A stretch of 64,000 bases of DNA from CAWEWH01 sp963812775 (GTDB taxonomy: Bacteria; Pseudomonadota; Alphaproteobacteria; Rhizobiales; Beijerinckiaceae). The translations under genes were made by a program, and so were the position numbers. Positions 20,091 through 30,485 of the stretch are shown here, in pieces. The notes under the pieces are model-generated. The model was not told the origin of the DNA. It searched no databases and was given only the letters and a program-made list of their open reading frames with translations. The DNA lies in NCBI GenBank assembly GCA_963812775.1, contig CAWEWH010000005.1, positions 186,001 to 250,000 of the forward strand. The letters run 5' to 3'. Position 1 is the first letter of the stretch, and each line of letters opens with the position of its first letter.

Positions 20091-20687
20091 ATGGCGGGCG
20101 AAAAGCACATGGACGAGGAAAAGCCGGAGCGCATCGAGCGCCCCGAAGGCATTGCCGAAAAGCTGTCGTTCAAGTCTCGCTTCGTGCTCATCTTCGGCGA
20201 GGTCAATCACACGATGGCCCGCGCCACCTGCGAGCGGCTCATCGCGCTCGCCGAGGACTCCAATGCGCCCATCCGCGTGCTGATCTCCTCGCCCGGCGGG
20301 CATGTGGAATTGGGCGATGCCATTCACGACGTGATCCGTTTCATCAATGCGCCGGTGACCACCATCGGCACCGGCTGGGTGGCGAGCGCCGGCACGCACA
20401 TCTTCCTGGCGGCCGAGAAGGCCCGGCGCGTGTGCCTGCCCAACACGCGCTTCATGATCCATCAGCCAGCCGGCGGCATGGGCGGTCCGGCGAGCGACAT
20501 TGCCATCCAGGCGAAGGAGATCCTGCGCACCCACGAGCGCATCGCCCGCGTCATCGCCAAGCAGACCGGGCAGACCTTCGAGAAGGTCAACGCCGACATG
20601 GACCGCGACTTCTGGATGAGCGCCAAGGAGGCCATCGACTATGGCATCGTCGCGCGCGTCGTCGAATCGCACCGCGACCTTGCATAG
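20091..20687 (+). CDS. ClpP-family serine protease (ATP-dependent Clp proteolytic subunit-like)
   Basis: 198 residues starting at an ATG preceded by GGGAGG. The fold follows ClpP: FGEVNHTMARATCERLIAL, ISSPGGHVELGDAIHDVIRF, then the nucleophile serine at about 99 in GWVASAGTHIFLAA, histidine at about 124 in PNTRFMIHQPAGGMGGPASDI, and the aspartate in MDRDFWMSAKEAIDYGIV. The triad is complete, but the serine box (ASAG) and several segments differ from canonical ClpP1, so this is probably a paralogue. No ClpX/ClpA gene lies next to it. It is convergent with the thiolase gene; a REP-like palindrome lies between. Confidence 0.88.
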   Translation: MAGEKHMDEEKPERIERPEGIAEKLSFKSRFVLIFGEVNHTMARATCERLIALAEDSNAPIRVLISSPGGHVELGDAIHDVIRFINAPVTTIGTGWVASAGTHIFLAAEKARRVCLPNTRFMIHQPAGGMGGPASDIAIQAKEILRTHERIARVIAKQTGQTFEKVNADMDRDFWMSAKEAIDYGIVARVVESHRDLA

Positions 20688-20709
20688 GCGGACGCGTCTT
20701 TGTCTTGGC

Positions 20710-20753
20710 GCATGATCTTGTCCGAAAACCGCTGACACTTTTCGGGATCATGC
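20710..20753 (+). repeat. REP-like 44-bp palindromic repeat
   Basis: A GCATGATC...GATCATGC framed element whose core reads TCCGAAAACCG, then CACTTTTCGGGA. It lies between convergent clpP-like and thiolase genes. It has the same orientation as all other copies in the window. Confidence 0.8.
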
Positions 20754-20761
20754 GCTTGGCG

Positions 20762-21928
20762 CTATCTGAGGCGTTCCAGCACGCTCACATAATTGGCGAC
20801 GGCGGCCCCGCCCATGTTGAAGATGCCGCCGAGCTTGGCGTTCTTGACCTGGATGTCGCCGGCTTCGCCGCAGAGCTGCATGGCCGTCATGGCGTGCATC
20901 GACACGCCGGTGGCGCCGATCGGGTGGCCCTTGGCCTTGAGGCCGCCTGAGGGATTGACCGGCAGCTTGCCGTCCATTTGCGTCCAGCCCTCCTTGATGG
21001 CGCGCGCCCCCTGACCCTCGGGCACGAGGCCCATGGCCTCGTATTCGATGAGTTCGGCGATGGTGAAGCAATCGTGCGTCTCGACGAACGACAGATCGGC
21101 AAGCTCGACGCCGCCCGCCGCGAGCGCCCTGCGCCAGGCCTCGCCGCATCCCTCGAACTTGAGGATGTCGCGCCTCGACATGGGCAGGAAGTCCTGCGCG
21201 TGGCCGATGCCGCGAAACACGACGGCGCGGCGCATCGCCAGCGCCGCATCGAGATCGGCCAGCACGACGGCGGCCGCGCCATCCGAGACCAGCGAGCAAT
21301 CGGTGCGCTTGAGCGGCCCGGCCACGAACGGGTTCTTGTCGCTCTCCTGGCGGCAGAACGCGAAGCCGAGGTCCTTGCGCATCTGCGCATAGGGATTGCC
21401 GACGCCGTTCTTGTGGTTCTTCGCGGCGATCAAGGCGAGGGCGTCCGATTGGTCGCCGTGGCGCTGGAAATAGGCGCCGGCGAGCTTGCCGAAGAGGCCC
21501 GCAAAGCCGCCCTGGATGTCGCTTTCCTCCTTGAGATAGGAGGCGCGCAACAGGTTCTTGCCGATCTCGGCGGCCGGCGTCGTCGTCATCTGCTCGACGC
21601 CGACGACGAGAACCGTCTTGGCGCGTTTGGCCTCGATGGTCTTGATGCCCTGCTGGATTGCCGCCGAGCCGGTGGCGCAGGCGTTCTCGACGCGGGTCGC
21701 CGGCTTGAAGCGGAAGCCTTCGTCGGCCTGCAGCACCAGGGAGGCGGTGAAATCCTGCGGCGAGAAGCCAGCGTTGAAATGCCCGAGCACGATCTCGTCG
21801 ATGTCGCTCGGCCCAAGGCCGGCATGGTCGAGGGCACCGTTGGCCACCTTCACCACCAGGCTCTCGACGGTCTCGGCATCATGCTTGCCGAACGGCGTGT
21901 GCGCCCAGCCGACGATCGCTACGGTCAT
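20762..21928 (-). CDS. thiolase family protein (SCP-x type acetyl-CoA acyltransferase)
   Basis: 388 residues from the ATG at 21928, which has a strong AGGAGG RBS; the longer reading from 21994 adds an implausible leader. The nucleophilic cysteine is in VENACATGSAAIQQGI (near residue 87). The later HDCFTIAELIEYEAMGL block and NPSGGLKAKGHPIGATGVSMHAM hold the catalytic histidine. The ending GGIFNMGGAAVANYVSVLER is typical of the SCP-x/lipid-transfer thiolase branch rather than classical PhaA. The likely role is CoA-dependent cleavage in fatty or sterol/aromatic side-chain catabolism. Confidence 0.92.
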   Translation of the reverse strand: MTVAIVGWAHTPFGKHDAETVESLVVKVANGALDHAGLGPSDIDEIVLGHFNAGFSPQDFTASLVLQADEGFRFKPATRVENACATGSAAIQQGIKTIEAKRAKTVLVVGVEQMTTTPAAEIGKNLLRASYLKEESDIQGGFAGLFGKLAGAYFQRHGDQSDALALIAAKNHKNGVGNPYAQMRKDLGFAFCRQESDKNPFVAGPLKRTDCSLVSDGAAAVVLADLDAALAMRRAVVFRGIGHAQDFLPMSRRDILKFEGCGEAWRRALAAGGVELADLSFVETHDCFTIAELIEYEAMGLVPEGQGARAIKEGWTQMDGKLPVNPSGGLKAKGHPIGATGVSMHAMTAMQLCGEAGDIQVKNAKLGGIFNMGGAAVANYVSVLERLR

Positions 21929-22009
21929 GATCTGCCTCCTGGAATGGGCCGCTGCTGCGCCTTGTAATGTGTGCCTGCACGCAAGGATAGGCAAGACGCT
22001 CCGCGGCCG

Positions 22010-22930
22010 TCAGGCAGCGAGCAGCAGCCCGACGCCGAGGACGATGAGCACCATGCCGGCGATCTCATGCCGCGACACCGTCTGGGCGAAGATGCGCCGT
22101 GACACGATCTGCGCGAACAGCACCTCGACGAGCGCCAGGGTGCGCACATTGGCAGCCCCGGTGAGCGAGAAGGCGGTGAACCAGAACTGCGAGGCAAGCG
22201 CCCCCATGAAGCCGGCGAACAGCGACGGCCGCCAGGCGCGCAGGCTCGCCACGAAAGCGTCCCGGTTGAAGGCCGCCAGATAGCCCGCGAGGATCAGCGT
22301 CTGGATGCCGAGGGCCCACGCCAAGGTTGTCGTGGCCTTGACCAGGAACGAGCTTGGCGGCAACGCCAGAATGGCGCCGCGGAAGCCGACGGCCGCCAGC
22401 GCAAAGCAGGCGCCCGCCGCGATGCCGAGCGCCACCGGCTTGCGGCCTGCGCGCAGCTGCGTGTCGGGCGTCAATGACGTGAGAACGACGCCGCAGGTGG
22501 CGATGACGATGGCCAGCGCACCGGTCAAGGTCAGCGGATCGCCGAGCACGACGAGCGCGAAAATCGCCACCTGCACCGGCTCGGTCTTGATGTACGCGAT
22601 GGCGACGGCAAACGACTGCTCGCGCATCGCCGCCAGCATCAGCGCCGTCGCCGCGATCTGCGCAAGCGCGCCGCCGAGCACGTAGATGAGGAAGCGGCCG
22701 TCGGCGCGCGGCAGGGTCTCGCCACCAAGCGTCAGCACCAGGGCCAGGAACACCAGCGCGAAGGGGAAGCCGTAGAGGAAGCGGACCTGCGTCGCGCCGA
22801 CGGTGCCGAGCACGTCGGTCAAGTGCCGCTGCATGGCGTTGCGGACGGTCTGTGCCGTAGCCGCGGCGATCGTGACCGGTATCCACAGGAGGCTGATGTC
22901 CAAGGCGGCCCCGTCCGGCTGCGCTGCCAA
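22010..22930 (-). CDS. EamA/DMT family transporter
   Basis: About 306 residues with ten predicted hydrophobic helices arranged as two EamA repeats, for example LIYVLGGALAQIAATALMLAAM and LALVEVLFAQIVSRRIFAQTVSRHEIAGMVLIVLGVGLLLAA. The repeat ends resemble the GxxLIxxGV pattern of drug/metabolite exporters. The start is uncertain: only TTG codons fit (22930 or 22903), since no ATG precedes the first helix. The substrate cannot be inferred. It is divergent from the carboxypeptidase gene. Confidence 0.85.
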   Translation of the reverse strand: MAAQPDGAALDISLLWIPVTIAAATAQTVRNAMQRHLTDVLGTVGATQVRFLYGFPFALVFLALVLTLGGETLPRADGRFLIYVLGGALAQIAATALMLAAMREQSFAVAIAYIKTEPVQVAIFALVVLGDPLTLTGALAIVIATCGVVLTSLTPDTQLRAGRKPVALGIAAGACFALAAVGFRGAILALPPSSFLVKATTTLAWALGIQTLILAGYLAAFNRDAFVASLRAWRPSLFAGFMGALASQFWFTAFSLTGAANVRTLALVEVLFAQIVSRRIFAQTVSRHEIAGMVLIVLGVGLLLAA

Positions 22931-23065
22931 GCTCAGCCTTTGCGGTTGTGTAACAGGCCACCGTTCGCCTAGGCAAATGCCCGGCTTCAGGCTAGGAAGG
23001 GCACCGCGGTGACTTCACCGCAATCACATTTAAATCATTCCGGACTTTTACTGAACCAGCTCCGC

Positions 23066-24415
23066 ATGAACGTGAAGCCGCTCAGCCGCACTGCCATCCT
23101 CTTCGCCCTTCTTGCCGCACCAGGCGCCATGGCCGCTCCGGCCATCGTGGCGGACCTGGACAGCGGCAAGGTGATCTATTCGCAACAGGCCACCGAGCCC
23201 TGGTTTCCGGCCTCCATCACCAAGCTGATGACCGCCTATGTCGTGTTCGGCGCCATCGAGAGCGGCAAGATCTCGCTCGACACACCCTTTGCGGTGAGCG
23301 AGCGGGCGTTGGCGCAGCCGCCGTCCAAGATCGGCGTCAAGACCGGTCTGCAGGTCACCGTCGACAACGCGCTGAAGATGCTCATGGTGAAGTCCGCCAA
23401 CGACATGGCGGTGCTGCTTGCCGAGGGCGTCGGCGGCTCGGTCGAGGGTTTTTCCGAAATGATGAATGCCGAAGCCAAGCGTCTCGGCATGCGCGAGAGC
23501 CGTTTCGTCAATCCGCACGGCCTGCCCGACGAGGGCAATCGCACCTCGGCACGCGACATGGCGGTCCTGGCGCGCGCGCTTTACAAGGACTTTCCGAAGT
23601 ACCAGGGCTACTTCTCCATCGATGCCATCAAGCTCGGGCGCGCCGTGATGCGCAATCACAACGGCCTCATGGGCCGCTATCCCGGCACCGACGGCATGAA
23701 GACCGGCTTCATTTGCTCCAGCGGCTTCAACGTCGTGGCAACCGCGACGCGCGGCGGCAAGCGCATCGTCGTCGTGGTGCTGGGCTCCCCCAATGCCACC
23801 GAACGCACCATCAAGGCGGCCAATCTGTTCGACCGCGGCTTCGGCGACAGTTGGGGCGGTTCCGGCACGCTGGAAGCCTTGCCGGCATCCGATAAAGCGG
23901 CCCCGATCGATCTGCGCGACCAGATCTGCGGCAAGAACCGCAATCGCGGCGAAAGCGAAGAGGAAATGCCGGCGCCCGTCGAGGCCGGCAGCTTCTCGGA
24001 GAATCCGTTGCTCAGCTTGTTCGGCAAGGCCTCGCCGGCGGCTGGCACGGTGGTCGGCGCCAACGGCAAGGGCCTGTCGCCGCGCGCCGCCTATGTGCCG
24101 ATCAACGTCTTCGTCGGCGCAACGGCAGCAACCGCCGTCGCCGACGCCGTCGTGGTCGGCAAGGGCCGCAAGGGCAAGCGCAAGCGCACGGCTGTCGCCA
24201 GGGCCGGCAAGGCCGACGCCAAGCAGCAAACCGCCAAGGCGGCGGGCAACCAAGCAGCGGCCGCCGCCAAGCCTGACGGCAGCAAGGCGAAGGCTGCCGC
24301 TCCCAAGAGCGGCGCCGGCGACAAGTCGGCCACCAAGCCGAAGGCCAAGGCGAAATCCGCTGCCCTCGTCGTGAAACCCAAGGCGCAGGCGGCAGTCGGC
24401 GTCCAGCAGCGTTAG
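23066..24415 (+). CDS. D-alanyl-D-alanine carboxypeptidase (PBP5/DacF-like)
   Basis: 449 residues from the ATG at 23066, chosen because the signal peptide then starts at residue 1 (LSRTAILFALLAAPGAMAAPA). Penicillin-binding motifs are all present: SITK at 50-53 with the acyl-serine, SAN at 110-112, and KTG at 212-214 in DGMKTGFICSSGFN. It trims the terminal D-Ala of peptidoglycan stem peptides in the periplasm. After the catalytic domain (to about residue 270) comes a long Ala/Lys-rich tail with KGRKGKRKRT and AAKPDGSKAKAA segments, common in rhizobial enzymes and possibly for wall binding. It is followed by cobW. Confidence 0.94.
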   Translation: MNVKPLSRTAILFALLAAPGAMAAPAIVADLDSGKVIYSQQATEPWFPASITKLMTAYVVFGAIESGKISLDTPFAVSERALAQPPSKIGVKTGLQVTVDNALKMLMVKSANDMAVLLAEGVGGSVEGFSEMMNAEAKRLGMRESRFVNPHGLPDEGNRTSARDMAVLARALYKDFPKYQGYFSIDAIKLGRAVMRNHNGLMGRYPGTDGMKTGFICSSGFNVVATATRGGKRIVVVVLGSPNATERTIKAANLFDRGFGDSWGGSGTLEALPASDKAAPIDLRDQICGKNRNRGESEEEMPAPVEAGSFSENPLLSLFGKASPAAGTVVGANGKGLSPRAAYVPINVFVGATAATAVADAVVVGKGRKGKRKRTAVARAGKADAKQQTAKAAGNQAAAAAKPDGSKAKAAAPKSGAGDKSATKPKAKAKSAALVVKPKAQAAVGVQQR

Positions 24416-24453
24416 CGTTAGCGTCTGCCCCGTCGACTTATTGCGGTGTGCGC

Positions 24454-25593
<1,140 letters not shown>

Positions 25594-25734
25594 CCCCGCA
25601 GGACGGGTGAGACCCCGGCGTTCGTTAACGGCGCGGGGTGGAATGGTTTTTGAAAGGTTACGCGCGAAAGAGCGTGCAAGGCCACAGCCGTCCCATAACG
25701 GGACGGCGGCACGCCCTGAAACGACACGCGCACG

Positions 25735-27006
25735 ATGTCCGAATCCGATCTGCTTGGCGCCCTCCTGTTCGGCCCGCGCAATGCCAGCGTGCATGCCCTG
25801 CCATTCGCGCCGGCCGGCGTGGCGACCGCGCCACGCAGGCTGCGCCCGGCACGCGCCGTTCCGTCCGGCAACCACCCGCTGCGGGTCGAGGTGCGGCCGC
25901 TCATCGAGCTCGACGACATCCGCGATGCCTGGGCTGGCCTCGCCGAACGGGCCCTCGAGCGCAACATCTTTGCCGAGCCGGCCTTCGCGCTGACGGCGGC
26001 GCGCCACATTTCGGAAGCGCGCAACGCCGTTGCGGTTCTTGTGTGGGAGGAACGCGAAGGGGCCTCGGCGCTTGCCGGCCTCTTCCCGGTGCTGTGGCCG
26101 CGCATCCCTTTCCTGCCCAATGCGGTCCGCTCGTGGCGCTCGTCCTACGCGGCGCTCGGCGTTCCGCTCATCGACCGTTCCTGCCCCGAGCGCGTCATCG
26201 AGGCCTATGTGGCGTTCCTCGGGGCGCGCGGGCCGCGCTTTGCCGCGAGCCTGTTCACCATGGTGCCGGAGTGCGGCGCCTTCGCCCAGGCCGTCGAGAA
26301 GGTGGCGACACGGCGCGGCCTTTCGCTCAGGCGCCTTGGGGCGCATCTGCGCGCCGTTCTGCCCAGCGGCGCGCACGAGTTGCTGCTTGCGCCCAAGAAG
26401 CTCAAGGAGCTGAAGCGGCAGTTGCGGCGGCTCGGCGATCTTGGCGAGGTGCATTTCGAGCGGCATCGCGAGCCGTGCGCCGTGCGCGCGGCGCTCGAGA
26501 CATTCTTGGCCATCGAGGCTTCGGGCTGGAAGAGCGACCGCGGCACGGCGCTGGTGCAGGATACCGGCGCGGCGACCTTCGTTCGCACCATGGTGCGTGA
26601 GCTGGCGCGCGAGGGCCGCTGCCGCGTCGATATTCTGCGGATCGGCGCAACAGCCGTGGCGGCCGGCATCGTCATCGAGAGCGGCGATCGCGCCTATTTC
26701 TGGAAGGTGGCGTACGACCAGGCCTATGCGCGCTACTCGCCGGGCGTGCAATTGACGCTGGCGCTGACGCGCCGCCAGCTCGAACGCAAGTCGATCGCCG
26801 TCACCGATTCCTGCGCCATCGCCGATCACCCGATGATCGATCATTTGTGGCGCGACCGCATGAGCGTCGTCGATCTCGTCGTCTCGTCGCGGCCGGCACC
26901 ATGGCGCGCCGCTGCCGTTGTCATGGCGCGCGAAGAGGCCCGCCGCGGCGTCCGCGCCATGGCCAAGGCCGCCTACCACCGCCTGAGAGGAGGCAAGGTT
27001 TCATGA
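25735..27006 (+). CDS. GNAT-type acyltransferase, CelD/BcsL family
   Basis: 423 residues. Sequence around LRVEVRPLIELDDIRDAWAGLAERALERNIFAEPAFALTAARHI opens the domain as in CelD-like acetyltransferases, and the second half has EASGWKSDRGTALVQDTGAATFVRTMVRELAREGRCRVDILRIGATAVAAGIVIESGDRAYFWKVAYDQAYARYSPGVQL, the GNAT_6 signature with the acyl-acceptor region. These enzymes transfer acyl groups to sugars, peptides or lipids; the substrate is unknown. The stop overlaps the start of the next gene (ATGA), so the two are translationally coupled. Confidence 0.82.
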   Translation: MSESDLLGALLFGPRNASVHALPFAPAGVATAPRRLRPARAVPSGNHPLRVEVRPLIELDDIRDAWAGLAERALERNIFAEPAFALTAARHISEARNAVAVLVWEEREGASALAGLFPVLWPRIPFLPNAVRSWRSSYAALGVPLIDRSCPERVIEAYVAFLGARGPRFAASLFTMVPECGAFAQAVEKVATRRGLSLRRLGAHLRAVLPSGAHELLLAPKKLKELKRQLRRLGDLGEVHFERHREPCAVRAALETFLAIEASGWKSDRGTALVQDTGAATFVRTMVRELAREGRCRVDILRIGATAVAAGIVIESGDRAYFWKVAYDQAYARYSPGVQLTLALTRRQLERKSIAVTDSCAIADHPMIDHLWRDRMSVVDLVVSSRPAPWRAAAVVMAREEARRGVRAMAKAAYHRLRGGKVS

Positions 27007-27935
27007 TCAATCTCATCGACGCGGCCCGCGAGGACCTCGCCGGGCGCTTTCCCAAAATGCCGTTCGCGACGCGCCACCGCCTTGCCGAGCACCGGCTGTT
27101 CACGCTGCCGGCGCTGATCGAGCTTGCCCGCGCCCTGCCGCGCGATCGCGTCGAATACAATGCCGGCGACCTCGATCCCGGCGTCAAGCCGGAGGACATT
27201 CCCACCCTCGACATGCCGGCCGACGAAGTGTTGCAGCGGCTCGAGACCTGCAACGCCTGGATGGTGCTGAAGCTGGTCGAGGTGATGCCCGCCTATCGTG
27301 CCCTGCTCAAGGAGGCGCTCGACGGCGTCGCCCGCGGCCTCGGCCACCAAGACGCGGCGGCCGCCGGCTTCCACGACATCCAGGGCTTCGTCTTCGTGTC
27401 GTCCGCCAATGCCACGACGCCGTTCCACTTCGATCCGGAGGAGAACTTCTTCGTCCAAATTCGCGGCCCGAAATTCTTCCACGTCTTCGACAATGGCGAC
27501 CGGTCGCTGGTGCCCGAGGAGGAGCTCGAAATGTCGCCCTCCAAGCACCGCAACACGCCCTATCGTCCCGAATTCGAGGCGAAGGCACAGGTGTTCGCGC
27601 TGAAGCCGGGGGACGGCGTCTTCGTGCCGCATCTCTGGCCGCATTGGGTGCGCACCGGCGATCAGGTGTCGGTGTCGATGGCCATCACCTGGAAGTCACC
27701 GCGCGCCGAGCGGCTCAATTCGTTGCTGCGCGCCAACGGCCTGCTGCGCGGTCTCGGCCTGTCGCAGCCGCGCCCCGGTGAACGGCCAGTGCTCGATGCC
27801 GTGAAGGTTCTGGCCTATCGCCTCGGCCGCACCGCGCTCGAGCCGCTGCGCCGCTCCGAGAGCGTGCGCCGCGCCTTGCGCAGCCTCCTCTTCGGCAGGC
27901 GCGCCAACTACTATTACGGCGAGAAGCGCGCCTAA
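27003..27935 (+). CDS. JmjC-like cupin protein (putative Fe(II)/2-oxoglutarate hydroxylase)
   Basis: 310 residues. A Cupin_8/JmjC core is visible: TTPFHFDPEENFFVQIRGPKFFHVF with H142 and D144 as likely iron ligands, and KPGDGVFVPHLWPHWVRTGDQVSVSM with H210/H214 as the third. The N-terminal part (ELARALPRDRVEYNAGDLDPG) is typical of bacterial members that hydroxylate proteins or small molecules. Its start overlaps the GNAT stop by four bases. A basic helical C-terminus follows. No substrate can be named; together the pair looks like a two-step modification unit. Confidence 0.8.
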   Translation: MINLIDAAREDLAGRFPKMPFATRHRLAEHRLFTLPALIELARALPRDRVEYNAGDLDPGVKPEDIPTLDMPADEVLQRLETCNAWMVLKLVEVMPAYRALLKEALDGVARGLGHQDAAAAGFHDIQGFVFVSSANATTPFHFDPEENFFVQIRGPKFFHVFDNGDRSLVPEEELEMSPSKHRNTPYRPEFEAKAQVFALKPGDGVFVPHLWPHWVRTGDQVSVSMAITWKSPRAERLNSLLRANGLLRGLGLSQPRPGERPVLDAVKVLAYRLGRTALEPLRRSESVRRALRSLLFGRRANYYYGEKRA

Positions 27936-27936
27936 A

Positions 27937-27967
27937 CATGATCCGATTTCGCTGAAATCGGATCATG
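27937..27967. repeat. 31-bp near-perfect palindrome after the cupin gene
   Basis: CATGATCCGATTTC and its complement GAAATCGGATCATG around a three-base centre (GCT). It lies two bases after the cupin stop codon, and two 44-bp REP-like copies follow it. It could serve as a transcription stop for the upstream pair. Confidence 0.75.
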
Positions 27968-27985
27968 CTCCGGTTTTTGATTTGC

Positions 27986-28085
27986 GCATGATCTTATCCG
28001 AAAACCGCGCACACTTTTCGGGATCATGCTCATGGTCTCGTGCATGATCTTATCCGAAAACCGCGCACACTTTTCGGGATCATGC
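27986..28085 (+). repeat. two REP-like 44-bp repeats between convergent genes
   Basis: Copies at 27986-28029 and 28042-28085 are identical in core (TCCGAAAACCGCGCACACT) and share orientation. The second ends one base before the stop codon of the acyl-CoA synthetase gene on the other strand. Confidence 0.85.
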
Positions 28086-28086
28086 G

Positions 28087-29705
28087 CTAGGCTTCCTCGC
28101 GCAGCTGGCGGCGGATCACCTTGCCGGTCGTGGTGAGCGGCAGCTCCCTGCGAAAGGCGATCTCGCGCGGATATTCGTGCGCCGAGAGGCGCGAGCGCAC
28201 GAAGTTGCGGATATCGGCCGCCAGCGCAGTTCGGACGGCTCGACGCCATCGCGCGGCACGATGAAGGCCTTGACGATCTCGGTGCGGATGGGATCGGGCT
28301 TGCCGATCACCGCCGCAAGGGCCACCGCCGGGTGCTTGATCAGGCAATCCTCGATCTCGCCGGGGCCGATGCGATAGCCCGACGAGGTGATGACGTCGTC
28401 GTCGCGTCCGACGAAGCGCACGTAGCCTTCCGTGTCGACCGTGCCCTGATCGCCGGTGGTCATCCAATCGCCGATGAACTTCGCGCGCGTCGCCTCCGGC
28501 TGTCCCCAGTATTCAAGGAACATCACCGGATCCGAGCGCTTGACCGCGATCTGGCCGAGCTCGCCGGGTTCGCAAGGCGAGCCGTCCTGCCGGACGATCC
28601 CCACCCTATGGCCCGGCACCGGCCTGCCGATAGCGCCCGGCTTGACGATGCCGAGCGCCGCGCAGGACGCCAGCACGAGGTTGCATTCGGTCTGGCCGTA
28701 GAACTCGTTGATGGTGAGGCCGAGCGCTTCGCGCCCCCACACGAAGGCCGCCTCGCCGAGGGATTCGCCGCCCGACCCGATGGTCCGCAGATCGAGGTCG
28801 AAGCGGGCGCGGGGATTGGGCACGACGCGCAGCAGGCGCAGCGCCGTCGGCGGAATGAAGGTGTTGCGCACCTTGAGCCGCCCCATGAGCGCGAAGGCCT
28901 CTTCCGGGTCGAACTTCTCGATCTTCTTGGCGACGACCGGGATGCCGAGTTGCAGCGACGGCAGCAGCACGTCGAGGAGGCCGCCCGCCCAGGCCCAGTC
29001 GGCGGGCGTCCAGAAGCGGTCGCCCGGCTGTGGCGGGAATTCGTGCGGCAGCTCGACGCCCGGCATGTGGCCGAGCAGCACGCGGTGCGCGTGCAGCGCC
29101 CCCTTCGGCTGGCCGGTGGTGCCCGACGTGTAGATCATGATGGCCGGGTCGTCCGCCGCCGTGTCGAGCGGCGTGAACGCCGTGCTCTCGGCGGCCATCG
29201 CCGCGTCGAGACCGAGGACGGCGCCGTCGGGCCCGTCGACCGAAAGCACCGTCGCAAGCTGCGGCAGCGGCTCGGCGATGCTGCGCAGCTTGGCGACGCC
29301 GGCCGCATTGGTGACGAGCGCGGTCACGCCGGCATTGGTGAAACGGTAGCTCAGCGCGTCGGCCCCGAAGAGGGCGGCGACCGGCAAGGCCACGGCGCCG
29401 AGCTTGTAGATGGCGATGTGGGCGGCGGCGACGTGCGTCGACTGCGGCAACAGGATGGCGACGCGGTCGCCGCGCCGGATGCCGCGCCGGCCGAGCGCGT
29501 TGGCGAGCCGGTTCGAGGCATCGCGCAGCTCACCATAGCTGACGACGCGGCTCTCCCAGCGTGCGTTCACCTCGATGATCGCCGGGCGGCCGGGCTCGGC
29601 CGCGGCCCACCGGTCGCACACGTCGACGCCGATGTTGTAGCGCGCCGGAATCTGCCAGCGGAAGGCGCGCATGAGGCCGTCATAGTCGCGAATGTCTGGC
29701 AGCAT
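28087..29705 (-). pseudogene. acyl-CoA synthetase (AMP-dependent, ANL superfamily), frameshifted near the C-terminus
   Basis: About 539 residues if read through. The AMP-binding motif IMIYTSGTTGQPKGA lies near residue 175, followed by LTINEFYGQTECNLVL and TTGDQGTVDTEGYVRFVGRDDDVI, all ANL hallmarks. At about 28230 the frame shifts by one base: the long reading continues into nonsense, while the neighbouring frame gives LAADIRNFVRSRLSAHEYPREI and then LPLTTTGKVIRRQLREEA. That second part carries the catalytic lysine (GKVIRR), which the unshifted product would lack. It belongs to the acetyl-/medium-chain-type synthetases activating carboxylic acids. A sequencing indel is the simplest explanation. 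Confidence 0.88.
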
Positions 29706-29793
29706 CGCGGGCCCTTGTGCTGAGCAGCGCCGCCGCTATCCATAGGGCAAGTCGATGGGAGCGAAAACCAGGCTGGCGAGCCCAGGGCGAGGC

Positions 29794-30303
29794 TTACCGA
29801 CCGGCCGGCTTGTCGCCGTTGGCGGCCGGCTTGCCGCCGGCAGGGCGTTGCTTGGCGGTCGAGCCGGTTGTCTCGGCGCGCTTCCAGGTCTCGCCCGCGC
29901 AAATGACCAGCATGCAGCCTTCGAGCCTGAGAGTGTCGTCCGACTTCATGATAAGGCGGGCATCGTAGGTGCCGCCGTCCTCGGGATTGTAGACGCGGCC
30001 GTTCCAGCGGCCAGGCTGATCGGACGGTTTCATGCCCTTGACGATCTCGACGCCCACGAGCGGCTGCCGGCGCTTGGCGGCATCGCGATTGTTCTTGTCG
30101 GTTGCCGGCTCCCCGGTCTGCGGATCGTTGGGCTGCGCCAGCCAGGCGATCCTGCCGCACAGCGCATCACCGCAATCGGCGATCTCGATCATCGCCTTGC
30201 CCTTTTCGGTCGACCAAACGCCAATCGGGTCGGCCGCCAAAGCACCGCCCACCGACAGCCATGTGCCCGACGCTAGCCCGGATATCAGCAGACCCACCCG
30301 CAT
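29794..30303 (-). CDS. DUF2147 domain-containing exported protein
   Basis: About 169 residues from the ATG at 30303, favoured by a GGAG eight bases upstream; another ATG four codons upstream is possible. A signal peptide (GLLISGLASGTWLSVGGALA) is followed by the DUF2147 core: DPIGVWSTEKGKAMIEIADCGDALCGRIAWL, then GVEIVKGMKPSDQPGRWNGRVYNPEDGGTYDARLIMKSDDTLRLEGCML. The domain forms a small lipocalin-like barrel of unknown function in the periplasm. A Lys/Gly-rich tail follows. It is upstream of the acyl-CoA synthetase on the same strand with an 88-base gap. Confidence 0.88.
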   Translation of the reverse strand: MRVGLLISGLASGTWLSVGGALAADPIGVWSTEKGKAMIEIADCGDALCGRIAWLAQPNDPQTGEPATDKNNRDAAKRRQPLVGVEIVKGMKPSDQPGRWNGRVYNPEDGGTYDARLIMKSDDTLRLEGCMLVICAGETWKRAETTGSTAKQRPAGGKPAANGDKPAGR

Positions 30304-30485
30304 TGGTCGCTCCATCGCAAACGTTGCGAATCGTTAACGCACAGCGGCCAAAAAGGTGCGGTCCGTCCGCAAGAGGAAAAAAGCGTGGCCCAGGCTTCCG
30401 GCATGCGTGCGCTGCCGCACATGCGCGGAAACAAAGGCTGGCTACGGACATTGATTCGTGTTGTCGCCACGGGAGCGTCACGCTT

